51,013 nt of DNA from contig PLHW01000063.1 in the NCBI GenBank assembly GCA_003139095.1, forward strand, positions 121,990 through 173,002. The letters run 5' to 3'. A program made the translations under genes and the position numbers. Below are positions 17,248 to 25,474 of this stretch, in pieces. A model generated the notes under the pieces. That model made no database searches. It worked only from the letters and a program-made list of their open reading frames with translations, and was not told the DNA's origin. This DNA comes from Acidobacteriaceae bacterium. Lineage in GTDB: Bacteria > Acidobacteriota > Terriglobia > Terriglobales > Acidobacteriaceae. How positions within the stretch are numbered: the first letter of the stretch is position 1; the number at the start of each line of letters is the position of its first letter.

Positions 17248-17667
17248 AACGACTCTCCTTCTCTCCGGAGATTGCGAAGAATCTCCCTCTCTGCGGAATT
17301 GTGGGGCTGAACCAGGCGTTTACTCCGTTGAACCAGACGCTTACTCCAACCAGGGGCGAGTCCAACTATGGAGACTCCAACCAGGCCGCAATGCGCCCCC
17401 GGTCTTCACCTCATGAACCCGTACGTCCAGGCAACCTCTCGCCGCTCCCTATTTATTTTTCTCCGCCGTGCCCCTGAACCTACCGTTGGGCCGGGGCCTT
17501 TGCTCTGCCGATCGACAGACCTTTTGTGGGATCGCATTCTTGCCCGGCATGTCGTCCGTGAGGCAACTGTAGTTGTAGCGGCGCTCTCGTTCTCCTCGCG
17601 TCCACGATTCGCGTGAATGTAAAGTAATCTTGCTCGCAGCCGTAGGCGTGGCGCCGTCCACTCAGCC
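17248..17667. other. Gene-free spacer with a 21-bp tandem repeat
   Basis: I accept no gene here. At 17307-17348 two 21-bp copies of TGAACCAGGCGTTTACTCC-like sequence stand head to tail, followed by shorter AACCAGG words to about 17395. The rest shows nothing clear. The promoter of the phosphoesterase gene should be in the first 100 bp. Confidence 0.6.
17307..17348. repeat. 21-bp tandem repeat, two copies
   Basis: Two adjacent 21-bp copies differing at four positions, 60 bp upstream of the phosphoesterase start. Confidence 0.8.
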
Positions 17668-18408
17668 CTATACCGTCGCCTCCGCCCGCAGCCTCGCCGC
17701 CACTTTCCGCACTCGACGGCAATACCTATCCGCAAGCGCCCTCCGCCCCGCGCCCCACTCCGCCTCCCGCAAACCACGCGTAAGCAGTGACCCGTGCACC
17801 TCCCGCGCCCCCGTCGCGCGCACCACTCGCACCACATTCCCCGGAGTAATCCCCCCACCCGGCATCACCCTCAACCGCTCCCCGCCGTCCTTCACCAGCC
17901 GCGCCAGCGTCGAGAGTCCTTCCCTCGCCGTCCGACGACCACCAGAAGTAAGAAGCCGCGAAGCCCCCGCTTCCATCACCGCCTCCACCGAATGCGGTCC
18001 GCATCCCGTCAAGTCAAACGCCCGATGAAACGTCACCGGCAGCGGCCGCGCCGCCTCCACCAGTTCGCGCGTCCGCGCCACGTCAACCCGAGACTCTGCG
18101 TCCAGCACGCCCACCACAATCCCATCCATCTTCAACTCTTTCGCCTTTTCAATCGACCTGCGCATCGTCCACAACTCGCGCCCCGAATAAACAAAGCGTC
18201 CAGCCCGCGGACGAATCAGCACATGAATCGGAATCCGCACGCCCGCGCGCGCAGCCTCCATCAACCGCCCGTCGGCCGTAACCCCGCCGCACTCCAACTC
18301 GCTGCAAAGTTCAATCCGATCCGCACCCCCACACTCCGCGGCAATCGCAAACTCCACCGAAGTAACGCAGATCTCCAGCAAAACGCGTTCAGCAAAATTC
18401 GTATCCAT
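17668..18408 (-). CDS. cutC: CutC family protein
   Basis: TIM-barrel protein historically linked to copper homeostasis; its biochemical activity is still unclear. The 246 residues from ATG 18406-18408 match CutC length. The diagnostic N-terminus LEICVTSVEFAIAAECGGADRIELC, then GGVTADGRLM, IPIHVLIRPRAGRFVYS, KMDGIVVGVLDAESRVD, LPVTFHRAFD and RLRVMPGGGI are all present. An upstream ATG at 18471 adds 21 residues that do not resemble the family, so it is rejected. Transcribed alone; proC is divergent with 190 bp between. Confidence 0.92.
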   Translation of the reverse strand: MDTNFAERVLLEICVTSVEFAIAAECGGADRIELCSELECGGVTADGRLMEAARAGVRIPIHVLIRPRAGRFVYSGRELWTMRRSIEKAKELKMDGIVVGVLDAESRVDVARTRELVEAARPLPVTFHRAFDLTGCGPHSVEAVMEAGASRLLTSGGRRTAREGLSTLARLVKDGGERLRVMPGGGITPGNVVRVVRATGAREVHGSLLTRGLREAEWGAGRRALADRYCRRVRKVAARLRAEATV

Positions 18409-18502
18409 CGCAAAAACACGATAGCGCAAATTCAGATTCAAAAGTGTTTGCCTTCCCCCATGTACATCCACGTCCCGCCTGGTTCAAGCCCTTGACTTCC
18501 CC

Positions 18503-18561
18503 CAATGATGAAATGACTAAATGATTCAATGATTCAATGATTCAATGATTCAATGATCAAA
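18503..18561. repeat. (AATGATTC)n octamer array
   Basis: Head-to-tail AATGATTC with AAATGACT variants between divergent cutC and proC. It ends about 38 bp before the proC start. Confidence 0.9.
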
Positions 18562-18598
18562 TCCCCAGGGAAGTCACGCCACGAAAAGAGACTCGTCT

Positions 18599-19420
18599 AT
18601 GACCAGCATCCGCCCAGAAAAACTCGCCATCCTCGGAGCCGGAAAAATGGGCTCCATCCTCCTCCAATCCTTCCTCCGAGATAAGCTGCTGAAACCACAC
18701 CAAGTCTGGGCCACTGCCGCCCACGCCGACCGCGCCCGCGCCCTCAAAGATAAGTTCAAGATCCATGCCGGCACGAACAACCGCGAAGCCATCCGCCAGG
18801 CCGGCATCATCTTCCTCTGCGTCAAGCCCCAAATCGTCGCCGAAGTCCTCCGCGAAATCCGCGACGACATCACCCCCAATCAACTCATAATCTCCGTCGC
18901 CGCCTCCGTCCCCACCGAAATGATCGAGCGCGCCCTCGAAAAAGATGTCCCCATCGTCCGCGCTATGCCCAACACTCCATGCGTCTTAGGTGCAGGAATG
19001 ACGGCTCTCTGCAAAGGCAAATTCGCCCGATCCGAGCACCTCCAAACCGCCACCCGCTTCTTCGATGCCGTCGGCCGCACCCTCATCCTCGACGAAAAAC
19101 ACATGGACGCCGTCACCGGCCTTTCCGCCAGCGGTCCCGCCTATATCTTCATCATTCTCGAATCTCTCGCCGAGGCTGGCGTCAAGGTCGGCCTCCCCCG
19201 CGACATCGCCACCCTCCTCGCCGCCCAAACCACTCTCGGCGCCGCCCGCATGGTCCTCGAAACCGGCGACCACCCCGCCCTCCTCAAAGACGCCGTCACT
19301 ACCCCCGCCGGCTGCACCATCGACGGCATCCTCGAACTCGAAGAAGGTAAGCTCCGCGTAACCCTGATCAAAGCAGTGGTTAAGGCAGTCCAGCGCGCCA
19401 AAGAACTCGCCTTTTCCTAG
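18599..19420 (+). CDS. proC: Pyrroline-5-carboxylate reductase
   Basis: Last step of proline biosynthesis: reduces 1-pyrroline-5-carboxylate with NAD(P)H. 273 residues, usual length. N-terminal Rossmann motif LAILGAGKMGSILL, middle FLCVKPQ and VRAMPNTP, and the C-terminal dimerisation domain with TGLSASGPAYIFIILESLAEAGVKVGL and DAVTTPAGCTIDGI. ATG at 18599, with a GAAAAGAG stretch ahead of it. Spacing of 190 bp from divergent cutC. Nothing unusual in the enzyme. Confidence 0.96.
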   Translation: MTSIRPEKLAILGAGKMGSILLQSFLRDKLLKPHQVWATAAHADRARALKDKFKIHAGTNNREAIRQAGIIFLCVKPQIVAEVLREIRDDITPNQLIISVAASVPTEMIERALEKDVPIVRAMPNTPCVLGAGMTALCKGKFARSEHLQTATRFFDAVGRTLILDEKHMDAVTGLSASGPAYIFIILESLAEAGVKVGLPRDIATLLAAQTTLGAARMVLETGDHPALLKDAVTTPAGCTIDGILELEEGKLRVTLIKAVVKAVQRAKELAFS

Positions 19421-19516
19421 GAAAGAAGATGGGAGGCAAATCGGAGTTTTGCATCAAGGCCCAGGATCAAGAGAAGGAAGTAAGGAGGAACCCCGCGGGT
19501 CGGCTTAATAACGCCC

Positions 19517-21253
19517 TCAGTTCGGCAGCGAAAATCTCACGGTCACATCCGTCTGGAACGCCGACGCCTGCTGATGCGACCGGTAAGGTTGATACCGCCA
19601 ATTTCGCACCGCCTGCGCCGCCGCATCCGCCAGCACCGGATCCCCACTCAGCCTCCGCACCGAAGAAACCGTCCCGTTTTCAGCAACATGCACTTCCAGC
19701 GTTACATCGCCCGCCCGCCGCGCCGCTAAAGCGCCTACCGGGTATTGCGGTTCCACCCGCGTCACCAGCCTGCTTTCCGCCTCTGACGGCGCCAGCCACA
19801 GCCGAGTCCGAAGCGAACTTCGCGGCATCGTCCGCGAGGAGGTTCGCTGCGATGTACTTGGAGACGTCCTGGGAGGAGGCTGCGTCGAGCTTCCCGACGT
19901 AACTCCACCGCCAACAGCAGCCTGCGTCGCCGCGTCCGTCGACTCGCCCTCGCCCGCCGCCCTACCGCCAGGCGTTTTCGCATCGCCCCCATCTGCGCCC
20001 GAACTCTCCCCACCCCGCGCAGCACCCCGCGGAGGCGCCGGCTTCATTCGAAAAATTACCTTGCCCTTCTCATACACCACCAGCTCGTCCGACGCTCCGT
20101 CCGCCGCGCTCTTTGCCGAATTCCTAATCCCGCCCTGCTTCCGCGCCGATGCCGCTCGCTCCCTGCTCCCTCGCGAACCCTGGCTCTCTCCACCGCCCGC
20201 CTCCACCGCACTCGCCGCGCCCACATTCACAGCGGGCTGAGGATTCACAACCGCTTGCTGGCTCACGGCAGCCTGCCCTTCGTCCTTCGCATCGCTCCAC
20301 GGCATCCAGCCAATTCGCCATGCGATCAGCAAACAGACCGCAACCGCCGCCACCACGACGAGTCCTCCAAGAATCCATCCCGCCGTTTCATACGGATCGC
20401 GTCGCCGATCATCTCCCGGATCGCCCACGGGCCGCCCCACGAATGGCAACACCGCGCCATACTCGCTCGCCTCCCGCCCTCCCTTGCCAACTTCGTCGCC
20501 GCTAGGAACCTCCCGCTCCGGCGCCAACCACTCCTCCTGCGCCTCCGCACCGCGCTCCGGTTCGAGCCCACTCTCTTCCTCTTTCGGCCACGCAATCGTC
20601 CCGCTCGCCGTCGCCGCACTCTCCTCCGCAGTCTCCTCCTCGTCAATCACGAGGCTCGGAGCGTCAAGCACGAAGCTCGGAGCCACGCCGATCTCCATCC
20701 GCGCCGCCTGCCGAATCCGCGCGCACTCCCCCGCGAACTCCTCCAGCATCACCTGCTCCGCATGCGAGAACGCATTCGCTTGCGGCGAGAAAACTTCCAG
20801 CACGCCCGCCAGCGTCCCTTCACCATCCGCCGGCCTCTCCTCTTCAAAAACCGGCACCAGCAGCATCGAGCGGATTCCCATCCGGCGCGCCATCGCCGCA
20901 TCCATGCGCGGATCGTTTTCCGCATCCCCCGACATCTGCGGCGCGCGCGTGCGCACGCACTCGCCCGAAAGTCCATTGCGCATATCGAGAGGAATGCCCA
21001 GATCGGGTGCGTGCAGGCCGGTCGCGGCCCGGCACACCATTTTGTTGCCGCGCGCCAGCGCCAGCGCCGCCCCCGAGGCGTCCGTCGCGTCCGCCACCCG
21101 CACCACCAGTTCGTTCAACACCAAATCAAGGGCCAGGTCTGGCGGGAAGCCCGCTCGCGCGTGTTGCTCCAAAAGCCGCGTCAACACCGGCTGATATAGC
21201 GGCAGACTTGGGTTCGCGGCCGTTTCGGACGTCGACATTCGGTTGGGGGACAT
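19517..21253 (-). CDS. GAF domain - membrane helix - TonB C-terminal fusion protein
   Basis: 578 residues with an unusual order: a cytoplasmic GAF-like domain (about 20-190; ATDASGAALAL, ATGLHAPDLGIPL, LSGECVRTRAPQMS, VPVFEEE, GVLEVFSP), an acidic linker, one membrane helix (about 290-312; ILGGLVVVAAVAVCLLIAW), a long low-complexity periplasmic linker rich in Ala, Ser and Arg, and a TonB C-terminal domain (about 495-578; RVEPQYPVGALAARRAGDV and AVRNWRYQPY). TonB domains couple inner-membrane energy to outer-membrane receptors. The GAF domain could sense a small ligand, which is inference. No ExbB/ExbD is adjacent. A TonB-dependent receptor is divergent 350 bp away, a likely partner. Start ATG 21253; ATG 21238 is also possible. 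Confidence 0.88.
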   Translation of the reverse strand: MSPNRMSTSETAANPSLPLYQPVLTRLLEQHARAGFPPDLALDLVLNELVVRVADATDASGAALALARGNKMVCRAATGLHAPDLGIPLDMRNGLSGECVRTRAPQMSGDAENDPRMDAAMARRMGIRSMLLVPVFEEERPADGEGTLAGVLEVFSPQANAFSHAEQVMLEEFAGECARIRQAARMEIGVAPSFVLDAPSLVIDEEETAEESAATASGTIAWPKEEESGLEPERGAEAQEEWLAPEREVPSGDEVGKGGREASEYGAVLPFVGRPVGDPGDDRRRDPYETAGWILGGLVVVAAVAVCLLIAWRIGWMPWSDAKDEGQAAVSQQAVVNPQPAVNVGAASAVEAGGGESQGSRGSRERAASARKQGGIRNSAKSAADGASDELVVYEKGKVIFRMKPAPPRGAARGGESSGADGGDAKTPGGRAAGEGESTDAATQAAVGGGVTSGSSTQPPPRTSPSTSQRTSSRTMPRSSLRTRLWLAPSEAESRLVTRVEPQYPVGALAARRAGDVTLEVHVAENGTVSSVRRLSGDPVLADAAAQAVRNWRYQPYRSHQQASAFQTDVTVRFSLPN

Positions 21254-21606
21254 GCGCCTTTCAGTGGCCTGCGAAAAAACCGGGAAGTGCGCGCAGGCAA
21301 CTAGCGCGAGTGTCCCCCGAAACTCCTGCGAAAGTCAATCGTCAGAAAGGGCCATGCGCCCCGGTTCGGCTTTCCCTGCTCGATTCTGCCTCTCGCACGT
21401 CTCTCGCTTCTCACCGCTCGATATGCCCGGACTGGGAACGTCATACATAAGCGGAAGAGTGCCGCGTTACCCACGTGTAATGGACGTCGAGCGCTGGTAG
21501 TGGCAGCGCGCCCTGGAATAAACTAGGTCGATTCAGAATGTGCCTCGGAATGGTTGGCAAGCCGCGGTTCACCTTGGCAAGGCGGGAGTTTCAGGGGAAT
21601 TTCAGG
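21254..21606. other. Divergent promoter region, GAF-TonB / TonB-dependent receptor
   Basis: No gene seen. It should carry both divergent promoters. I find no strong sigma-70 pair, inverted repeat or operator. Confidence 0.5.
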
Positions 21607-23958
21607 ATGAGGAAGGTCGCAATCGCCTGGCTCGTACTGTTCCTGCCCCTTCTACTTTTGGGCCAGGCCAATCACGGCGAACTGCGGCTCAAAGTCACCG
21701 ATCCCGCCGGACTCGGCGTCCGCACCACCGTCCGAATCGTCTGCGAAGCCAACCAATACCGTAATACTCTCAACACCGATGACGAAGGCAATCTCATCGC
21801 GCAGCGCCTGCCCTACGGCATTTACCGCATCGAAATCCTCCAGCCGGGCTTTGCCGCCGTGCAGCAAACCGTCGGTATTCGCACGTCGGTTCCGGCGGAA
21901 TACAAATTTCAGCTCAAGCTGGCCGCGGTGGGCGAGGTGGTCAACGTCAGCGCGCCCAGCACGCTCGTCAATCCCGAGCAGGCCGGTGACGTCAGCCAGA
22001 TTGGATCAGAAGAAATCCAGGACCGCGTCACCTCCGTTCCCGGCCGCTCCATGCAGGATCTCGTCAACGATCAGCCGGGCTGGCTCTATGAAGGCAATGC
22101 CGTGCTCCATCCCCGCGGCTCCGAGTATCAAACCCAATTCGTCGTCGATGGCATTCCGCTCACCGACAATCGTTCCCCCGGCTTCGGCCCGGAACTGGAA
22201 GCCGACGATGTGCAGTCCGTGAGCATCTACACCGCCGGAATTCCCGCCGAGTATGGCCGCAAGATGGGCGGCGTCGTCGAGGTCAACACCCTCAAGGATG
22301 TCCAGCCCGGTTTTCACGGCGATCTCGTGCTTTCTGGCGGCAGCTTCAATTCGGCCGGCGTCTTTGCCCAGGGACAATACGTTTGGGGCAAGAACGCGCT
22401 GGGCGCCAGTGCCAGCGGCAGCATGAGCGATCATTACTTGAATCCCGTCGTCCCCCAGAATTACACGAACGCGGGCACACTCGGCGATTTCTCTTCGCAT
22501 TACGAGCGCGACCTCACGCCCCGTGACCGCCTGAATCTCATCGTCCGCCACGAACTCGCGCACTACCAACTGCCCAACGAACAGGTGCAGCAAGCTCCTC
22601 ACCTCGATTCGATCGATCCATCCTTGCCGCCCGGCTCGCAACTGGAAACCGCCAGCAACATTGAGACGATGGGTATCGCCTCCTATCAGCACACCTTTTC
22701 GTCGCGCGCGGTCGCGGACATTCGCGCCATGGTGCGCGACAATCAGCTCGGTTTCAATTCCAATGAATATGCCACGCCCATCGAAGTCTTCCAGAACAAC
22801 GAGTTTCGCGAAGGCTATGTGCGCGGCACCATCAGCGTCGATCGCGGCCGCCACGAGTGGAAGGCCGGCTTTGAGACCGACAGCTCCACGCTGCATGAAA
22901 ACTTCAGCTACCTCATCACCGATCCCACGCAGTTCAATCCCACCTCCCCGCCCACTTTTTCTTTCGCCGCCTATCGTCCCGACCTCGAGCAGTCCGCCTT
23001 CGTACAGGATCGCATTCGCCTCGGCAAATGGACGATCGGCGCCGGTTTGCGCTGGGACCACTACCAGCTCTTGTTAAACCGTCAGTCCGCTCAGCCGCGT
23101 CTGGCCGTCTCCCGCTACTTCCCGTCAGCGGACCTGCTCGTGCATTTCTCCTACGACCGCGTCTTTCAGACGCCGTCCTTCGAAAACATTTTGCTGTCCA
23201 GCTCCACTGCCATCGAATCGCTTGACCCCACACAATTTCTTCGTTTGCCCGTTCAGCCTTCCGTGGGCAACTACTACGAAGTCGGCATGACGAAAGGCAT
23301 CGCCGGCCAACTGCGCCTCGACGCCAATTACTACCGCCGCTGTGTCAACAACTACGCCGATGACGACCAGATTCAAAACACTGCCATCAGCTTTCCCATC
23401 GCCTTCCGAAAATCGGTGATCTACGGCGCCGAAGCCAAGGTCGAACTGCCCGACTGGCGGCGCTTCTCCGGTTTTCTCAGCTATTCCTACATGGTCGGCA
23501 ACGTCTGGTATCCCGTAACCGGCGGCTTGTTTTTGGGCGGCGACACTACCGGCATACCAACCAATGGCCATTTCCCCGACTCGCAGGATCAGCGCCACAC
23601 GCTGCGCGGCCGCCTTCGCTACCAACTCACTCCGCGCTTTTGGATCGCCGGCGGCATTCAATACGATACCGGCCTGCCTTTCGAATTCGACGGCGATCCC
23701 GCGACCGCGCTCGCGGAATACGGTCAGGCAGTCATCGACCGGCTGAACTTCGATCGCGGCCGCATTCTTCCCGCGTTCCAGGTCAATGCCTCGGCGGGCG
23801 CCGATATTTACAAGTCGGAGCGCCTGAAAATGCGCTTCCAGGCGGATGGTCAAAATCTCTCGAATATTTTGAACGTAATCGACTTCGGCGGCCTGTTTTC
23901 AGGCAACGCCATTGGCCCATCGCGCAGCTTCGCCCTGCGCCTCAGCGCCACATTCTAG
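21607..23958 (+). CDS. TonB-dependent outer-membrane receptor with carboxypeptidase-regulatory-like N-terminus
   Basis: 783 residues from ATG 21607, where MRKVAIAWLVLFLPLLLLGQA makes a clean signal peptide. An upstream ATG at 21538 would add 23 residues before it and is disfavoured. Residues about 25-110 are a CarboxypepD_reg-like beta sandwich (GELRLKVTDPAGLGVRTTV). A plug domain follows (QDLVNDQPGWLYEG, FVVDGIPLTDNRSPGFGPEL, IYTAGIPAEYGRKMGG), then a beta-barrel ending SFALRLSATF with the usual terminal Phe. Shorter than many acidobacterial Oar-like receptors (about 1000-1200). The transported substrate is unknown. Divergent to the GAF-TonB gene, which may energise it. Confidence 0.92.
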   Translation: MRKVAIAWLVLFLPLLLLGQANHGELRLKVTDPAGLGVRTTVRIVCEANQYRNTLNTDDEGNLIAQRLPYGIYRIEILQPGFAAVQQTVGIRTSVPAEYKFQLKLAAVGEVVNVSAPSTLVNPEQAGDVSQIGSEEIQDRVTSVPGRSMQDLVNDQPGWLYEGNAVLHPRGSEYQTQFVVDGIPLTDNRSPGFGPELEADDVQSVSIYTAGIPAEYGRKMGGVVEVNTLKDVQPGFHGDLVLSGGSFNSAGVFAQGQYVWGKNALGASASGSMSDHYLNPVVPQNYTNAGTLGDFSSHYERDLTPRDRLNLIVRHELAHYQLPNEQVQQAPHLDSIDPSLPPGSQLETASNIETMGIASYQHTFSSRAVADIRAMVRDNQLGFNSNEYATPIEVFQNNEFREGYVRGTISVDRGRHEWKAGFETDSSTLHENFSYLITDPTQFNPTSPPTFSFAAYRPDLEQSAFVQDRIRLGKWTIGAGLRWDHYQLLLNRQSAQPRLAVSRYFPSADLLVHFSYDRVFQTPSFENILLSSSTAIESLDPTQFLRLPVQPSVGNYYEVGMTKGIAGQLRLDANYYRRCVNNYADDDQIQNTAISFPIAFRKSVIYGAEAKVELPDWRRFSGFLSYSYMVGNVWYPVTGGLFLGGDTTGIPTNGHFPDSQDQRHTLRGRLRYQLTPRFWIAGGIQYDTGLPFEFDGDPATALAEYGQAVIDRLNFDRGRILPAFQVNASAGADIYKSERLKMRFQADGQNLSNILNVIDFGGLFSGNAIGPSRSFALRLSATF

Positions 23959-23981
23959 CCATCGCGCCCAGCCCTGCTAAA

Positions 23982-25229
23982 ATGCCTGATCTGTCACCTT
24001 GCGCGGAGCCTCCCATGCCCCAACCCCGCCCCTCCCAACCCTTCCTCGAACCCCAGCAGTGGCACGCTGTCAGCGCCAGCTTTCTCGGCTGGACCCTCGA
24101 CGCCTTCGACTTCTTCGTCGCCGTCTTCCTCGTCAACACGCTCGCCGCGCAGTTTCACGTCACCGCGGCAAAAATCATCTTCACCACCGCCGCCACGCTC
24201 GCCATGCGTCCCCTCGGCGCCGTCATCTTCGGCCTGCTCGCCGACCGCTACGGACGCCGCGGCCCCCTCATGGCCAACGTCGTATTCTTCTCCGTCGTCG
24301 AACTCCTCTGCGGCTTCGCCCCCAACTACACCTTCTTCCTTCTCCTGCGCACCGTCTACGGCATCGGCATGGGCGGCGAGTGGGGCGTCGGCGCCTCCCT
24401 CGCCATGGAAAGCATTCCTCCCCATCGCCGCGGCCTCATCTCCGGCATCATCCAATCCGGATACTCCTGCGGCTATCTCCTCGCCGCCATCGTCGCCAAA
24501 TTCATTCTCCCGCTCTGGGGATGGCGCGCCATGTTCTGGGTCGGCGGCCTGCCCGGCCTGCTCGCTTTCTACATTCGCTGGAAGGTTAAAGAGTCGGAAG
24601 CATGGAAACAGCACCGTGTCCCCGAATTCAAATCCATCGCCCGCGCCGCCTCCTCCAACTGGAAACTCTTTCTCTACATGATCGGCCTCATGGCCCTCAT
24701 GAATTTCTTCTCCCACGGAACCCAGGATCTCTATCCCCACTTTCTCGCGTCCCGCGGCTTCACCACCTCCACCATCGCCAACGTCGCCATCTTCTATAAC
24801 ATCGGAGCCCTCGTCGGCGCGCTCACCTTCGGCCGCCTCTCTGAGCCGCTCGGCCGCCGTCGCGCCCTCGTTCTCGCCGCCGCGCTCTCGCTCTGCATCA
24901 TTCCGCTCTGGGCCTTCGGCCGCACTCTCATCGCGCTCGCCATCGGCGCCTTCATCATCCAGGTCGGAGTGCAAGGCGCATGGGGAATCATTCCCGCGCA
25001 TTTAAACGAGCTCTCTCCGCCCGCCGTCCGCGGCCTAATCCCGGGCCTCGCCTACCAGTTAGGAAATTTCGTAGCCTCGCCCGTCAACACCATTGAATAC
25101 GCCTTGCGCGATCGTTGGGGATACTCCTGGGCCATCGCCGCCTTCGAAATCGCCGTCATCCTTCTCTTAGCGATCGTAGTAACCGCAGGCCCAGAGCAAA
25201 AAGGCAGACACTTCCTCAAACCAACGTGA
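23982..25229 (+). CDS. MFS transporter, sialate/carboxylate:H+ symporter type
   Basis: Inner-membrane secondary transporter of 415 residues with about 12 predicted helices. The opening FLGWTLDAFDFFVAVFLV and the loop motif GLLADRYGRRGPLM are those of the metabolite:H+ / sialate:H+ symporter branch. GEWGVGASLAMESIPPHRRG is the matching helix-5 motif. It may carry a monocarboxylate or sialic acid; this is inference from family. The open frame extends far upstream into the receptor gene, but the ATG at 23982 (24 bp after the receptor stop) or the ATG at 24015 gives the proper N-terminus. Close spacing suggests co-transcription with the receptor. Confidence 0.88.
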   Translation: MPDLSPCAEPPMPQPRPSQPFLEPQQWHAVSASFLGWTLDAFDFFVAVFLVNTLAAQFHVTAAKIIFTTAATLAMRPLGAVIFGLLADRYGRRGPLMANVVFFSVVELLCGFAPNYTFFLLLRTVYGIGMGGEWGVGASLAMESIPPHRRGLISGIIQSGYSCGYLLAAIVAKFILPLWGWRAMFWVGGLPGLLAFYIRWKVKESEAWKQHRVPEFKSIARAASSNWKLFLYMIGLMALMNFFSHGTQDLYPHFLASRGFTTSTIANVAIFYNIGALVGALTFGRLSEPLGRRRALVLAAALSLCIIPLWAFGRTLIALAIGAFIIQVGVQGAWGIIPAHLNELSPPAVRGLIPGLAYQLGNFVASPVNTIEYALRDRWGYSWAIAAFEIAVILLLAIVVTAGPEQKGRHFLKPT

Positions 25230-25290
25230 TTGTGCAGCGCAGTGATTGTGCAGCGCAGTGATTGTGCAGCGCAGTGATTGTGCAGCGCAG
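25226..25290. repeat. 16-bp tandem repeat, four perfect copies
   Basis: GTGATTGTGCAGCGCA repeated four times without mismatch, overlapping the last bases of the MFS gene. The last copy runs into the GCGCAGACA hairpin at 25285-25306. Confidence 0.95.
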
Positions 25291-25306
25291 ACACTTCTGT
25301 CCGCGT
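25285..25306. repeat. GCGGACA-type hairpin (variant)
   Basis: GCGCAGACA-CTTC-TGTCCGCGT, a 9-bp stem with one mismatch. Same family as 13667-13684 and 44025-44046. Confidence 0.7.
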
Positions 25307-25339
25307 GCCTGTCCGCGTCCAAAAGTCCGCTTGATTTTG

Positions 25340-25366
25340 GGTGGCGCATAGCGCTTCAGCGCTGCG
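25340..25366. repeat. GGTGGCGCA-type REP-like element
   Basis: GGTGGCGCA then the hairpin AGCGC-TTCA-GCGCT. Same lead words as the REP-like units at 45713 and 45892, with a different stem. Confidence 0.6.
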
Positions 25367-25474
25367 ATCATCGGATTGAACCTGAACGCGGCTTCAAGCG
25401 CTCAATAAGAGCGGAGCGGGGCGAAACAAGCTTTCATTTCCACGTCGGCAATCTGCCTTCTGCCCTCCGACTTC

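Noticed and set aside
17449-17661. Minus-strand 70-codon frame between cutC and the phosphoesterase gene
   Set aside because: It has no ribosome site, no hydrophobic or domain features and Arg-rich random-like text.
22006-23061. Minus-strand open frame of 351 codons over the TonB-dependent receptor
   Set aside because: Antisense shadow without domain or ribosome site.
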